Below, in pieces: positions 26,366 through 35,603 of a DNA stretch of 64,000 nt (the stretch's first letter is position 1; the number at the start of each line of letters is the position of its first letter). This DNA comes from Paenibacillus guangzhouensis. GTDB lineage: Bacteria; Bacillota; Bacilli; Paenibacillales; Paenibacillaceae. The position numbers were made by a program, and so were the translations under genes. Below the pieces are notes generated by a model. It was not told where the DNA came from. It was given only the letters and a program-made list of their open reading frames with translations, and made no database searches. Location: positions 4,892,501-4,956,500 of the forward strand of contig NZ_CP045293.1 in the NCBI RefSeq assembly GCF_009363075.1, given 5' to 3'.

Positions 26366-28135
26366 TTATTTAGGGACTTCCATTTCTTCAACAAGATCAA
26401 TGAGCATGACTTCCTTTAACTCTTCTCTATCTAAATGCGGCGACATATCTTCAATCGGACGATTTACAACCAACTTAGGTTGAACTTCTGTATTTTTTTG
26501 TAACATGACTTCTATAAAAGCAGGCCCTTCCTCAGCAAAAAACTGTTCGATCGTTGCTGTCTCGCTCAATGATCTAACTTGATATGAAGGAATGCCATAT
26601 GCTTCGAAAATATCACCAAAGTTCGGATTCTCACTTACCGTCGATTGCTGTCTTCCATCAAAATATAAGTCTTGGAATTGTCTAACCATGCCCAGGCAAT
26701 TGTTATTCATAACGCAAATTTTGACAGGCAAATTCATTCGTCTAAGGGTATCCAATTCTTGAATGTTTAGTTGAATGCCTCCATCCCCGGCAATAACGAG
26801 TGATTCCTGATTAGTGGCTAGCGTTGCACCAATTGCTGCAGGCAGCGCAAAACCCATTGCCCCCATTCCACCCGAGTTAAGAATACGCTGGCCATCTTGG
26901 AGTTTAAATGATTGAGATGCCCACATTTGATGCTGACCGACATCTAAACAGATGGCTTTAATTTTCCTTGCATATGAAGATAGTACACCCATAAATTGAT
27001 TTGGTTCAATTATATCTGCTGATGTAATCCCAGATGAAGTCGGATATTTTGCTTTAAGTGTTTCGATCTTCATTAGCCAGTCTGATAGATCCGGCTTTCT
27101 ATAATTTTTTAACTTGATATTCATTTGCTTCAAAAATTGTAATAAGTCAGTTTTAATTGCTATATCAACCTGTACCTTGCAATTCAACTCATTAGGGTCA
27201 ATGTCAACGTGGATTTTTTTCGCTGCTCGTGCAAATGTATCGGGTCTTGTTCCCGTTTGCCTACTATCTAGTCTAGAACCTAGTATAATCAATAAATCAC
27301 AGTTCGCTAACGTCATATTGCTATATCGATTTCCATACGAGCCAATTAACCCGCAATAAAGTGGATTATCATGTGAAATAACGTCAAGGCCCATTAATGA
27401 ACTCACAACAGGTATACCGGTTTTCTCTATAAACAAACTAAGTTCTTCATAGGCGTTACTTACTCTCACGCCACCTCCCGCAAGTATTACTGGTCTCTGT
27501 GCGTTAGAAATCATTTCATATAATTGGGAGATGATACGAGCATCCAGAACATCGTTCGCCATTGATAACTCTTTGTATTCATCACTGTCAAAGAAACTCT
27601 CTAAATTACTCGGATCAATGTCAGCTCTTTGAACATTCATTGGGATATCAATCAGAACTGGCCCAGGTCTACCATTCTGAGCTAGATAAACGGCTTTTTC
27701 TAAAGAATATCTAATTTGGGATGGGTCAGTTACTAATGCTGCATACTTCGTGAGTGGTGTTACAACACTTACGATATCCGTTTCTTGAAATCCAATTTGT
27801 CGAACAGGTCTATCAAATTTATATTCATATGTATTTACCTGGCCTGTTACAAACAAACAAGGAACTGAATCAAAGAAACAGCTCCCAATCCCTGTCAATA
27901 AATTCAACGCCCCCGGGCCGCTAGTTGCCATAGCAACGCCAAGTTTTCCATTCATTCTGGCATATGCTTCTGCTGCAAAAGACGCTGCTTGCTCATGGCG
28001 AACCGAGACACATTCGATATCATCTCTTTTTGCAATCGAATCTAAGAGATGTGCAATTGCTCCACCTATAAATTCAAATACATGTGAGACGCCTTCTTTT
28101 TTTATAAAATCAATAACGTAATCAGAAAGCTTCAT
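26366..28135 (-). CDS. ThDP-dependent enzyme, acetolactate-synthase-like (YerE-type candidate)
   Basis: A 589-residue three-domain ThDP enzyme. The N-terminal pyrimidine domain has the cofactor-activating Glu48 in RHEQAASFAAEAYAR. The pyrophosphate domain has GDGG (450-453) to NNN (477-479). It resembles the large acetolactate synthase subunit but lacks a partner small subunit and lies between rfbG and an SDR gene of a CDP-sugar block. The best-characterised enzyme in that setting is Yersinia pseudotuberculosis YerE, which transfers the acetyl unit of pyruvate to C4 of CDP-3,6-dideoxy-4-ketohexose. A housekeeping acetolactate synthase is the alternative, but the location argues against it. 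Confidence 0.8.
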   Translation of the reverse strand: MKLSDYVIDFIKKEGVSHVFEFIGGAIAHLLDSIAKRDDIECVSVRHEQAASFAAEAYARMNGKLGVAMATSGPGALNLLTGIGSCFFDSVPCLFVTGQVNTYEYKFDRPVRQIGFQETDIVSVVTPLTKYAALVTDPSQIRYSLEKAVYLAQNGRPGPVLIDIPMNVQRADIDPSNLESFFDSDEYKELSMANDVLDARIISQLYEMISNAQRPVILAGGGVRVSNAYEELSLFIEKTGIPVVSSLMGLDVISHDNPLYCGLIGSYGNRYSNMTLANCDLLIILGSRLDSRQTGTRPDTFARAAKKIHVDIDPNELNCKVQVDIAIKTDLLQFLKQMNIKLKNYRKPDLSDWLMKIETLKAKYPTSSGITSADIIEPNQFMGVLSSYARKIKAICLDVGQHQMWASQSFKLQDGQRILNSGGMGAMGFALPAAIGATLATNQESLVIAGDGGIQLNIQELDTLRRMNLPVKICVMNNNCLGMVRQFQDLYFDGRQQSTVSENPNFGDIFEAYGIPSYQVRSLSETATIEQFFAEEGPAFIEVMLQKNTEVQPKLVVNRPIEDMSPHLDREELKEVMLIDLVEEMEVPK

Positions 28136-28154
28136 AGCGCATCTCCAATCTAGA

Positions 28155-29219
28155 TCAGCTTTGATATTCCTTAATATGCTTTATACAAACTTCCCGCATA
28201 TTTTCGTTGTTTCGATATGCCTTAGTCCAACTAACAATTTTCTCAATTGCCGTTTCCAAATTCCAGCGTGGCGACCAGTTCAATATAGCATTCGCTTTAG
28301 AACAGTCCAACTTTAAGTACTGCGCTTCATGCGGCTGTGGATTTGAATCAACACGATAGTTCGCTTCCGTTCCCCACTTATTACACATTTCTTGGACAAT
28401 CCATTCGACTGGTTTGGCATCAATATCGTAAGGGCCAAAATTCCATGCTTCTGAATATTTCTCTCCATCTTCGAATAATTTTTCTGCCAGAAGCAAGTAC
28501 CCTCCTAGTGGTTCTAAAACATGCTGCCAAGGTCTAATCGAATATGGATTACGAATAATGATCGTTTGATCAGCCATTAATGCCTTAATGCAATCAGGAA
28601 TCAATCTATCTTTAGCCCAGTCTCCCCCGCCAATAACATTTCCAGCACGAGCTGATGCTACTCCTACAAATCTCTTTTCGTTATGGTAAAAAAATGAGTT
28701 TTTATACGCTGAGGTTACTAATTCAGAGCATGCCTTACTACTAGAATATGGATCGTATCCTCCCATAGGTTCATTTTCTCTATATCCCCAAACCCATTCT
28801 TTATTCTCATAACATTTATCTGTCGTTACATTCACAACAGCTTTCACAGAACTACAATTCCGGACTGCTTCAAAGAGATTAACCGTTCCCATAACATTGA
28901 TGCTATAAGTATCCACAGGATTAATGTACGATTCCCTTACTAAAGGCTGTGCCGCCATATGAATAACGATTTCAGGAGATGAGAATTCCATAGCCTCTTG
29001 AAGCGACTTGCTATCTCTAATATCTGCGATAAAGCTTTTTTCAAGTATTTCATCAATTCCACAAACATGATACAGGCTAGGCTCCGTATTAGGTATTTGT
29101 GCATATCCGTATACTTTTGCCCCCATCGAATGTAACCACAACGATAACCAAGACCCTTTAAAGCCTGTATGACCTGTTATAAATACCCGTTTATTTACCC
29201 AAAAGTTTGTGTTTATCAT
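28155..29219 (-). CDS. rfbG: CDP-glucose 4,6-dehydratase
   Basis: A 354-residue extended SDR converting CDP-glucose to CDP-4-keto-6-deoxyglucose. Near the N-terminus FWVNKRVFITGHTGFKGSWLS, then IHMAAQPLVRESY, VTTDKCYEN, and catalytic YSSSKACSELV. These are hallmarks of RfbG/DdhB. Start ATG 29219 overlaps the rfbF stop (ATGA); an upstream in-frame ATG at 29252 lies inside rfbF and is less likely. Confidence 0.94.
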   Translation of the reverse strand: MINTNFWVNKRVFITGHTGFKGSWLSLWLHSMGAKVYGYAQIPNTEPSLYHVCGIDEILEKSFIADIRDSKSLQEAMEFSSPEIVIHMAAQPLVRESYINPVDTYSINVMGTVNLFEAVRNCSSVKAVVNVTTDKCYENKEWVWGYRENEPMGGYDPYSSSKACSELVTSAYKNSFFYHNEKRFVGVASARAGNVIGGGDWAKDRLIPDCIKALMADQTIIIRNPYSIRPWQHVLEPLGGYLLLAEKLFEDGEKYSEAWNFGPYDIDAKPVEWIVQEMCNKWGTEANYRVDSNPQPHEAQYLKLDCSKANAILNWSPRWNLETAIEKIVSWTKAYRNNENMREVCIKHIKEYQS

Positions 29220-30010
29220 ACATTCACCGGATCCCGATCCCAAGTTTTCCATGGTGCTTTACCAGATCCCCACAAATCTTCAAGATAATTTTTATCTCTC
29301 AAAGTATCCATTGGTTGCCAGAATCCATCATGTTTATAGGACATTAACTCCTCATTCTTTGCCAGTGTTTCTAGCGGAGCTTTCTCAAAAATTGTGCTAT
29401 CATCAGCAATATAATTAAAAATTTCGGGTTGCAGTACAAAAAAACCTGCATTGATCCATGAGTTATCACCTTTTGGCTTTTCCTGGAATCCTTTAACTAG
29501 ATTATTCTCAGTAATATTAAGAGCGCCGAATCTCCCACTTGGTTGAACAGAAGTGACCGTCCCAATTCTTCCATGTAACTTATGATAATTAACTAACTCG
29601 GTAATATTCACATCCGATACCCCATCACCATAAGTCAGCATAAATGGCTCATCTTCGATGTAAGGTTGGATTCGCTTCACTCTCCCACCTGTCATCGTAT
29701 CAAGCCCCGTATTGACTAATGTTACTTTCCATGGTTCTGCCGAATGATTATGTGTAATGATTTGGTTATCATTTCTAAAATCAAACGTTACATCGGACTC
29801 ATGAAGGAAATAATGTGCAAAGTATTCTTTAATATAAAATCCTTTGTAGCCTAAACAAATCACAAAATCATTAAACCCGTGCTGTGAATACAATTTCATA
29901 ATATGCCATAAGATAGGCTTTTGTCCGATCTCGATCATCGGCTTAGGCTTTAAGTGCGATTCTTCACTAATTCGAGTACCATATCCACCTGCAAGTATAA
30001 CGACCTTCAT
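29216..30010 (-). CDS. rfbF: Glucose-1-phosphate cytidylyltransferase
   Basis: A 264-residue enzyme (usual about 257) that makes CDP-glucose from CTP and glucose-1-phosphate. MKVVILAGGYGTRISEESHLKPKPM, GQKPILWHIMKLYSQHG, FMLTYGDGVSDVNI and WINAGFFVLQP match RfbF/DdhA closely. It opens the CDP-sugar branch and overlaps rfbG. Confidence 0.95.
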   Translation of the reverse strand: MKVVILAGGYGTRISEESHLKPKPMIEIGQKPILWHIMKLYSQHGFNDFVICLGYKGFYIKEYFAHYFLHESDVTFDFRNDNQIITHNHSAEPWKVTLVNTGLDTMTGGRVKRIQPYIEDEPFMLTYGDGVSDVNITELVNYHKLHGRIGTVTSVQPSGRFGALNITENNLVKGFQEKPKGDNSWINAGFFVLQPEIFNYIADDSTIFEKAPLETLAKNEELMSYKHDGFWQPMDTLRDKNYLEDLWGSGKAPWKTWDRDPVNV

Positions 30011-30040
30011 TTAATACCCTCCTTCAAGCTAGACTAATTA

Positions 30041-31651
30041 TCAGTTTTTGGAATACACAAATTCTTTGATTTTATCAATAACGTAATCAATCATCTCATC
30101 TGACAAACCTGGATAAACCCCTACGAGAAATGTATCATATAAGATTTTATCAGTATTTTTTAGGCCTCCATGAATTCTAAAGTTAACATTTTGATAAGCT
30201 GGCTGACGGATGAGATTTCCCGCGAATAACATGCGAGTTTGAATGCGGTTAGCTTCTAAGTAATCAACAATTTCATTTTTGGTGAAGTTAACTCCATCTC
30301 TTAATGTCAAAATGAAACCAAACCAGCTTGGATCCGAGTTCTCTGTTGCTCTAGGAAGAATAAAATATTGGTCGAGCTCCCTCAATCCTGCCAATAAGCG
30401 ATTAAAGTTATTCTTTCTTGCCTGTACAAACGAAGGCACTTTCTTAAGTTGCTCTACCCCAATAGCTGCTTGCATATCCGTAACTCTCAAATTATATCCA
30501 ATATGAGAATACGTATATTTATGATCATATCCATACGGCAGAGAGCCTAATTCCCAACCAAAACGTTTCTTGCACGTATTATCACAACCCGATTCACACC
30601 AGCAATCACGACCCCAATCCCTGAATGATTCAATAATCATCTTTAATTTAGGGTCATTCGTATAGACTGCCCCACCTTCACCCATCGTCATATGATGAGG
30701 CGGATAGAAGCTCGATGTGCCAATATGACCATGAGTACCCGTAAGTTTTCCGTTAAATGTCGAACCCAGAGCATCACAGTTATCTTCTATTACCCATAAA
30801 TTGTATTTTTCTGCAATTTCCATTACCTTGTCCAATTCAAAGGGATTCCCCATCGTATGGGCTACCATAATCGCCTTAGTTCTTGGAGTGATTGCATCTT
30901 CAATACGATCAACCATGATGTTATATGTACCTAACTCCACATCAATAAATACCGGGATCGCCCCATTTTGAATAATTGGAGCTACCGTTGTTGGGAATCC
31001 CGCAGCTACAGTGATAACTTCATCACCAGGCATTACACGACGATCACCAAGTTTTGGCGAAGTAAGTGTTGAAAATGCCAATAGATTAGCGGATGAACCG
31101 GAATTCGTAAGTAGTGCATACCTTACACCTAGGAATTCAGCAAATTCTTTTTCGAATTGTTTGTTATATCGACCCGCCGTAAGCCAGAAATCAAGCGATG
31201 AATCTACAAGACTGCGCATTTCCTTTTCGTCATAGATTCGCCCGCCATAAGAAAGAGAAGATTTCTCAACATCGAATTTTTTGTTTCTATTAGAATGAAA
31301 AAGATCATAATAGTTTTCAACCTTTGAAAGGATTTCTAATCTCATTACCTTCTCAAAATCGTGCTCACTTAAATCAAAGATAAATTCAATATCATTTTTT
31401 AATACATGAAGTTTATCTCTCACATCTAAAAATAACGGCGTTTCTTTATTAACTTTTATTACTTCATGGAAATTTCCGTTTTGTATTTCTGGAGCATTTT
31501 TACTTAGTTTGAATACTTGAAATATATTTTCTAGTTCATATCCAATCAAACCATATTCACCTGTATTTTTAAACTTCACTATACTACCTTGTTTCAAATG
31601 CCTACACTCCTTTAAATATTTTAAGTATTCTTCAGCATCAATGATTAACAT
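30041..31651 (-). CDS. rfbH: CDP-4-keto-6-deoxyglucose 3-dehydrase (E1/RfbH/DdhC) with N-terminal extension
   Basis: A PMP- and [2Fe-2S]-dependent 3-deoxygenating enzyme of the aminotransferase fold. The cofactor lysine of normal aminotransferases is replaced by His319 (SFYPPHHMTMGEGG), diagnostic for E1. Cys292, Cys350, Cys352 and Cys360 fit the family's C-x57-C-x-C-x7-C iron-sulfur pattern exactly. The conserved RFGWELGSLPYGYDHKYTYS follows. At 536 residues it is about 100 longer than usual RfbH because of an N-terminal segment (about residues 1-105) that I do not recognise. AAGG lies very close to the ATG; a TTG at 31597 with AAAGGAG 9 bases upstream is an alternative start that still keeps most of the extension. 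No flavin/iron-sulfur reductase partner (E3/DdhD) is found nearby. Confidence 0.92.
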   Translation of the reverse strand: MLIIDAEEYLKYLKECRHLKQGSIVKFKNTGEYGLIGYELENIFQVFKLSKNAPEIQNGNFHEVIKVNKETPLFLDVRDKLHVLKNDIEFIFDLSEHDFEKVMRLEILSKVENYYDLFHSNRNKKFDVEKSSLSYGGRIYDEKEMRSLVDSSLDFWLTAGRYNKQFEKEFAEFLGVRYALLTNSGSSANLLAFSTLTSPKLGDRRVMPGDEVITVAAGFPTTVAPIIQNGAIPVFIDVELGTYNIMVDRIEDAITPRTKAIMVAHTMGNPFELDKVMEIAEKYNLWVIEDNCDALGSTFNGKLTGTHGHIGTSSFYPPHHMTMGEGGAVYTNDPKLKMIIESFRDWGRDCWCESGCDNTCKKRFGWELGSLPYGYDHKYTYSHIGYNLRVTDMQAAIGVEQLKKVPSFVQARKNNFNRLLAGLRELDQYFILPRATENSDPSWFGFILTLRDGVNFTKNEIVDYLEANRIQTRMLFAGNLIRQPAYQNVNFRIHGGLKNTDKILYDTFLVGVYPGLSDEMIDYVIDKIKEFVYSKN

Positions 31652-31792
31652 GGCCTTTAGAATATTATGTAAATAGTAGGTTAAATCATTTCATATTAGT
31701 TAACATAAAAAGCATTATTTTTTTACCTTTTCGATAGATGGGTCCTGGAATGTCCCTTTTTAAATAACTCACAATACGCTTACTTATGAACT

Positions 31793-33745
31793 TTAACGTT
31801 GGGCAATACCCAAATCCCCCAATGCAATCCAATCGGCAATATTATTTCCATTTGGTGACTCAACACCAAATGTAATATCAACATTTTTTCCAGAATAGCC
31901 CTCAATACTGATTTCTATTTCATTAAAATTGGATTCCTGCGTGACATTGCTTTCATAAATCCTACGCTCATTTCCATTATCATTAATGCTGATATAGAAA
32001 TTTGCACCATCACTTCCTTTAAGGGGAAGTATTAAATCACCACAAATCTTCGAATCTGTAGGAATAAATATATTCTTATAGGTGTATTTAAATCCACTAA
32101 TGATTGTTAACGTATTTATCTTTTGAAATTGTGTTGTCCAATCAAATATAAATACTCCTTCCCCATTAGGTGTATCTTCATTTACACTCTGTGGGGTTAC
32201 CTCACCTTCATGGAAATGGTCGATAAGACTATATTTAATGTTTTTATTCTTACCTAGCGCTTTATTTTTATATAGAATCACCTCGTTGGTGACATTAATA
32301 AATCTCTTTTGAGAATCATTCAGTTTTAGTAAAACTACTTTTGTCGGATCAATCTTCGTGAGATCTACATCTAGTATGTTATCAACATATTCAACCTTAA
32401 ACGTATCATCTCCCAAATAAGGTTTTAAAAACAATGAATCTAATAAAGGCCAATCTATATCCCGATGTTTTTCTATAAAAACTTTGTACTGCCTAATATT
32501 CGTACCATACTTTTTAATGGTCTCATCGTAGGCAGAGTCTGAAATCTGCTGAGAATACACAAAATATATATTATGGATATAATCCTTATAATAAGAATTT
32601 TGTTTAAGGTTACAACAAGTAAATAAAATCATCAAAATCATCATCAATTTTTTGGAATTTATCTTAGCAAAAAGATATCCCATGTATATAATGAATACTA
32701 AGTATGGGGTTTGCAACCATCTCAGTTCTTGATACACAGTAATTGATGAGACTAGCACTAAGGCGCATACAAGCATTAACATTATCAAAAATATTTTGAA
32801 TTCAATCAATTTTTCTTTTTTATCCTTGCCTTTTATTGCTGCTATAAATACTATCATAGAGAGTATCAGTACTAATACTGATACTATTATTGTTGTTAAA
32901 TTAACCTGATTTATCGGAATACCATTCAAGTGTTCTGGCCCTATATTAAACCCAAATAAATTTAATAGCCCTCCTATAAAAAACTTTATTACCGAATATA
33001 CATTAATTTTGATACTTGTATAACCAGTCCCTACTAAAATACTTGATTTAAGAAAAAGCTTTTTGAACATCAGATAAAAAATGATTGGGGAGACAATTAA
33101 GCCAAATGCGATAATTTTCTTTTTCTTTTTCTTTTCATGTATTAAGTGAAAATGCATAAACAAAATTATTACTGGAATTATAGCTATAAATCTCTCATGT
33201 GTAAAAATAATTAAAAATTCCAGTATAAGTATATATAAAAAACCACTTTTTTTTCCTTTGCAGTATAATAAATACGAATTCAATATTATGAGTATAAGGA
33301 ATAATGTACAAATAGCCTCCATCAATCCATAAATTTGCAATATATTATAGTAAGCAAAACGGGATGTAATAAAAAGTAAGGAAATAGCATAACTAATATA
33401 CTTATTATTACTAATCAAGTTTAATAATTTATAAACAAAATAAATGATTATACAATTGAACGTAATATTAAACATAAAATACAATTGATAATTATTATCG
33501 AATAATTTATATAATATATATTGCACTAAATTAAACACAGGTCTGTATTTATCAGCGAAGTCATTTAATAAAACAGCCTCCAAAAAGGACTTTCCACGGA
33601 AAAAATCCCAACTGTTTAGATCATCACCCATAATCGTGTGATAACCACCTAATTTTATATACCAAAAGAAATTAATAATAAATAGACTACATAATAATAT
33701 TTTATTAATTATATTTTCTTTCAATTCTAGCCTTAACCTATTCAT
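31793..33745 (-). CDS. Polytopic membrane protein, GT-C glycosyltransferase-like, with extracytoplasmic C-terminal domain
   Basis: A 650-residue protein with roughly 10-11 hydrophobic helices in residues 15-375, then a soluble C-terminal region of about 270 residues ending in a beta-rich segment. The first external loop after helix 1 carries GDDLNSWDF, resembling the acidic catalytic loop of GT-C polyprenyl-phosphate-dependent glycosyltransferases. No closer family is recognised. It is very AT-rich, more so than its neighbours. With the GtrB/GtrA pair in the same operon it could be the Gtr-type enzyme that adds a side sugar outside the membrane; a Wzy-like polymerase is less likely because export is ABC-type. 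Confidence 0.6.
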   Translation of the reverse strand: MNRLRLELKENIINKILLCSLFIINFFWYIKLGGYHTIMGDDLNSWDFFRGKSFLEAVLLNDFADKYRPVFNLVQYILYKLFDNNYQLYFMFNITFNCIIIYFVYKLLNLISNNKYISYAISLLFITSRFAYYNILQIYGLMEAICTLFLILIILNSYLLYCKGKKSGFLYILILEFLIIFTHERFIAIIPVIILFMHFHLIHEKKKKKKIIAFGLIVSPIIFYLMFKKLFLKSSILVGTGYTSIKINVYSVIKFFIGGLLNLFGFNIGPEHLNGIPINQVNLTTIIVSVLVLILSMIVFIAAIKGKDKKEKLIEFKIFLIMLMLVCALVLVSSITVYQELRWLQTPYLVFIIYMGYLFAKINSKKLMMILMILFTCCNLKQNSYYKDYIHNIYFVYSQQISDSAYDETIKKYGTNIRQYKVFIEKHRDIDWPLLDSLFLKPYLGDDTFKVEYVDNILDVDLTKIDPTKVVLLKLNDSQKRFINVTNEVILYKNKALGKNKNIKYSLIDHFHEGEVTPQSVNEDTPNGEGVFIFDWTTQFQKINTLTIISGFKYTYKNIFIPTDSKICGDLILPLKGSDGANFYISINDNGNERRIYESNVTQESNFNEIEISIEGYSGKNVDITFGVESPNGNNIADWIALGDLGIAQR

Positions 33746-33837
33746 AAATTTCTATGGCCTCCGCTGAATGTTCTGTTATTAAAGAGTAATGGATTCGGAT
33801 GATATCACCCCAAATTAATATCACTATATAAACCAGG

Positions 33838-34326
33838 CTATTTATTCGCATTTATTTTCACATTCATTTGAACTAGTACATTTTCCCCGACTTCAGCTCT
33901 TATCCCCGCCTCAATATCACTATCTTTATCTCCAAACAATATTGACTCTCTCAAATCTATATCAAAATCATCTTTTGCTTGCAAAATCATTCCCGGGTTC
34001 GGTTTTCTACACCAACTATCCTTTTTATACTCCCCAATTCCGTGCTCTGGATGATAAGGAGAGTAGTAAACTTTAGTAATCTCAATCCCCTCCACCTTAA
34101 ACCGCTCAATCATCCAATCGTTCAACTTGTGAAAATCCTCTTCTGAGTAATACCCTCTTCCAATCCCCGCCTGATTTGTTATCACAATTAGCAAATACCC
34201 CAAAGATTGAAAATGCTTCATTACATCAAATATTCCATCCACAAACTCAAAGTCTTCAATTTTATAGACATAGTTTTTCTCTACATTGATGACTCCATCT
34301 CTATCAAAAAACACGGCCTTATTCAA
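33838..34326 (-). CDS. gmhB: D-glycero-D-manno-heptose 1,7-bisphosphate 7-phosphatase
   Basis: A 162-residue HAD phosphatase: FFDRDGVIN (Asp nucleophile and acid/base), [27 protein letters not shown] and [11 protein letters not shown]. GmhB removes the 7-phosphate of heptose bisphosphate. The metal loop has His/His/Cys (SPYHPEHG...WC) and not the full Cys-rich set of E. coli GmhB. Slightly overlapping hddC, in the order hddA-gmhA-hddC-gmhB. Confidence 0.9.
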   Translation of the reverse strand: MNKAVFFDRDGVINVEKNYVYKIEDFEFVDGIFDVMKHFQSLGYLLIVITNQAGIGRGYYSEEDFHKLNDWMIERFKVEGIEITKVYYSPYHPEHGIGEYKKDSWCRKPNPGMILQAKDDFDIDLRESILFGDKDSDIEAGIRAEVGENVLVQMNVKINANK

Positions 34327-35014
34327 ATTTAATCAACTCACTTTGAGCTTTATAATAATCTTCAGGAATACCAATATCAATAAAATACTCGTCTGCAATA
34401 TATGAATTTACCTGGATCCGCTGTAGATGTTTCTGAAGGAAATCAGTCTCAAATGAAAAGGTCTTCTCAAGATTACAGCCATTAAAAATACTACGATTCA
34501 GTATATAAACACCACCATTGATATCACCAAAACTCGTATATTGTTTTTCTTGGAATTTCACTACTCGGTTGTTAACGTGATCCACCTTACCGTAACGTTC
34601 AAAGTCACTCATTGGTTTCAATGCCATCGTCATTTCCCCAGCCTGAGTTCTATGGAATAACATCATTTCTTTCAGATCAACATTAAAAAAAGTATCTCCA
34701 TTAATTACGATGATATCTTCCTCTGTTGTATATCGCATTGACTGTGCAATAGCCCCTCCAGTACCGAGGGGCTCCTTTTCAACTGAATATTCAAGTCTCA
34801 TAACACCCTGGAAGCACGAACCATAATAGTCTTCGATAACTTCATGCTTATATCCCGTAGACAACAAAACAGAACGAATGTCATACTTTAATAAATACTT
34901 AAGTAAGTAGGTTAAGAATGGTTGCCCATTAATAGGTGCCATAGGTTTAGGTACATCATTGACAGCACTTTGCAGTCTTGTTCCGAATCCTCCGGCAAGT
35001 ATAATAGCTTCCAT
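34319..35014 (-). CDS. hddC: D-glycero-alpha-D-manno-heptose-1-phosphate guanylyltransferase
   Basis: A 231-residue nucleotidyltransferase with [46 protein letters not shown] and [12 protein letters not shown], typical of HddC. It makes GDP-D-glycero-alpha-D-manno-heptose, the activated heptose of Aneurinibacillus S-layer glycans and some Gram-negative O-antigens. The next gene (gmhB) overlaps its end. Confidence 0.9.
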   Translation of the reverse strand: MEAIILAGGFGTRLQSAVNDVPKPMAPINGQPFLTYLLKYLLKYDIRSVLLSTGYKHEVIEDYYGSCFQGVMRLEYSVEKEPLGTGGAIAQSMRYTTEEDIIVINGDTFFNVDLKEMMLFHRTQAGEMTMALKPMSDFERYGKVDHVNNRVVKFQEKQYTSFGDINGGVYILNRSIFNGCNLEKTFSFETDFLQKHLQRIQVNSYIADEYFIDIGIPEDYYKAQSELIKFE

Positions 35015-35015
35015 A

Positions 35016-35603
35016 TTAATTAAATCCTTTCCCGAAAATGCTTTCTTCTACTACAGCACAAATAATATGTCCGATCAATATATGAGATTCCTGGATTCTC
35101 GGTGTTTCATCAGAAGGGACTTTTATACAATAATCACAGAACTCTTCCATTCTACCTCCGGATGCTCCTGTGAGTCCCACTGTGATAATACCTTTTTCTC
35201 TACATTCTTTCAATGCACTTATTATATTGGGGGAGTTGCCTGATGTTGAAATTCCAATAAATAAATCTCCCTCTGAACCCTGTGCCTGGATTTGTCTAGC
35301 AAACAATCGTTCATACCCGTAATCATTCCCTATAGCAGTTAATATTGAAGTATCTGTAGTTAGCGCAACTGATGGAATACCCGGCCGATCAAAATAAAAC
35401 CGACTTACAAATTCTCCAGCGATATGCTGAGCATCGGCAGCACTACCTCCATTACCTGCTAGCAACGTCTTTTTCCCATTCCGATATACTACAGTTGTCT
35501 TTTCAGCAACCTCTTTGATGAGCTTTGTTAATTCAGTGCTCTCTAATATTAATCGCTTAATCTCATAAGATTCTTTTATCTGATTATTAATAAAACTTTG
35601 CAT
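35016..35603 (-). CDS. gmhA: Sedoheptulose-7-phosphate isomerase
   Basis: A 195-residue SIS-domain isomerase making D-glycero-D-manno-heptose 7-phosphate, the entry step of the heptose path. [20 protein letters not shown] and [15 protein letters not shown] are the substrate-binding loops. Usual length; contiguous with hddA and hddC. Confidence 0.94.
   Translation of the reverse strand: MQSFINNQIKESYEIKRLILESTELTKLIKEVAEKTTVVYRNGKKTLLAGNGGSAADAQHIAGEFVSRFYFDRPGIPSVALTTDTSILTAIGNDYGYERLFARQIQAQGSEGDLFIGISTSGNSPNIISALKECREKGIITVGLTGASGGRMEEFCDYCIKVPSDETPRIQESHILIGHIICAVVEESIFGKGFN

Noticed and set aside
31652-31792. Possible gene or terminator between the membrane protein and rfbH
   Set aside because: AT-rich sequence with no frame or clear hairpin; an internal promoter is possible but I could not find convincing -35 and -10 boxes.
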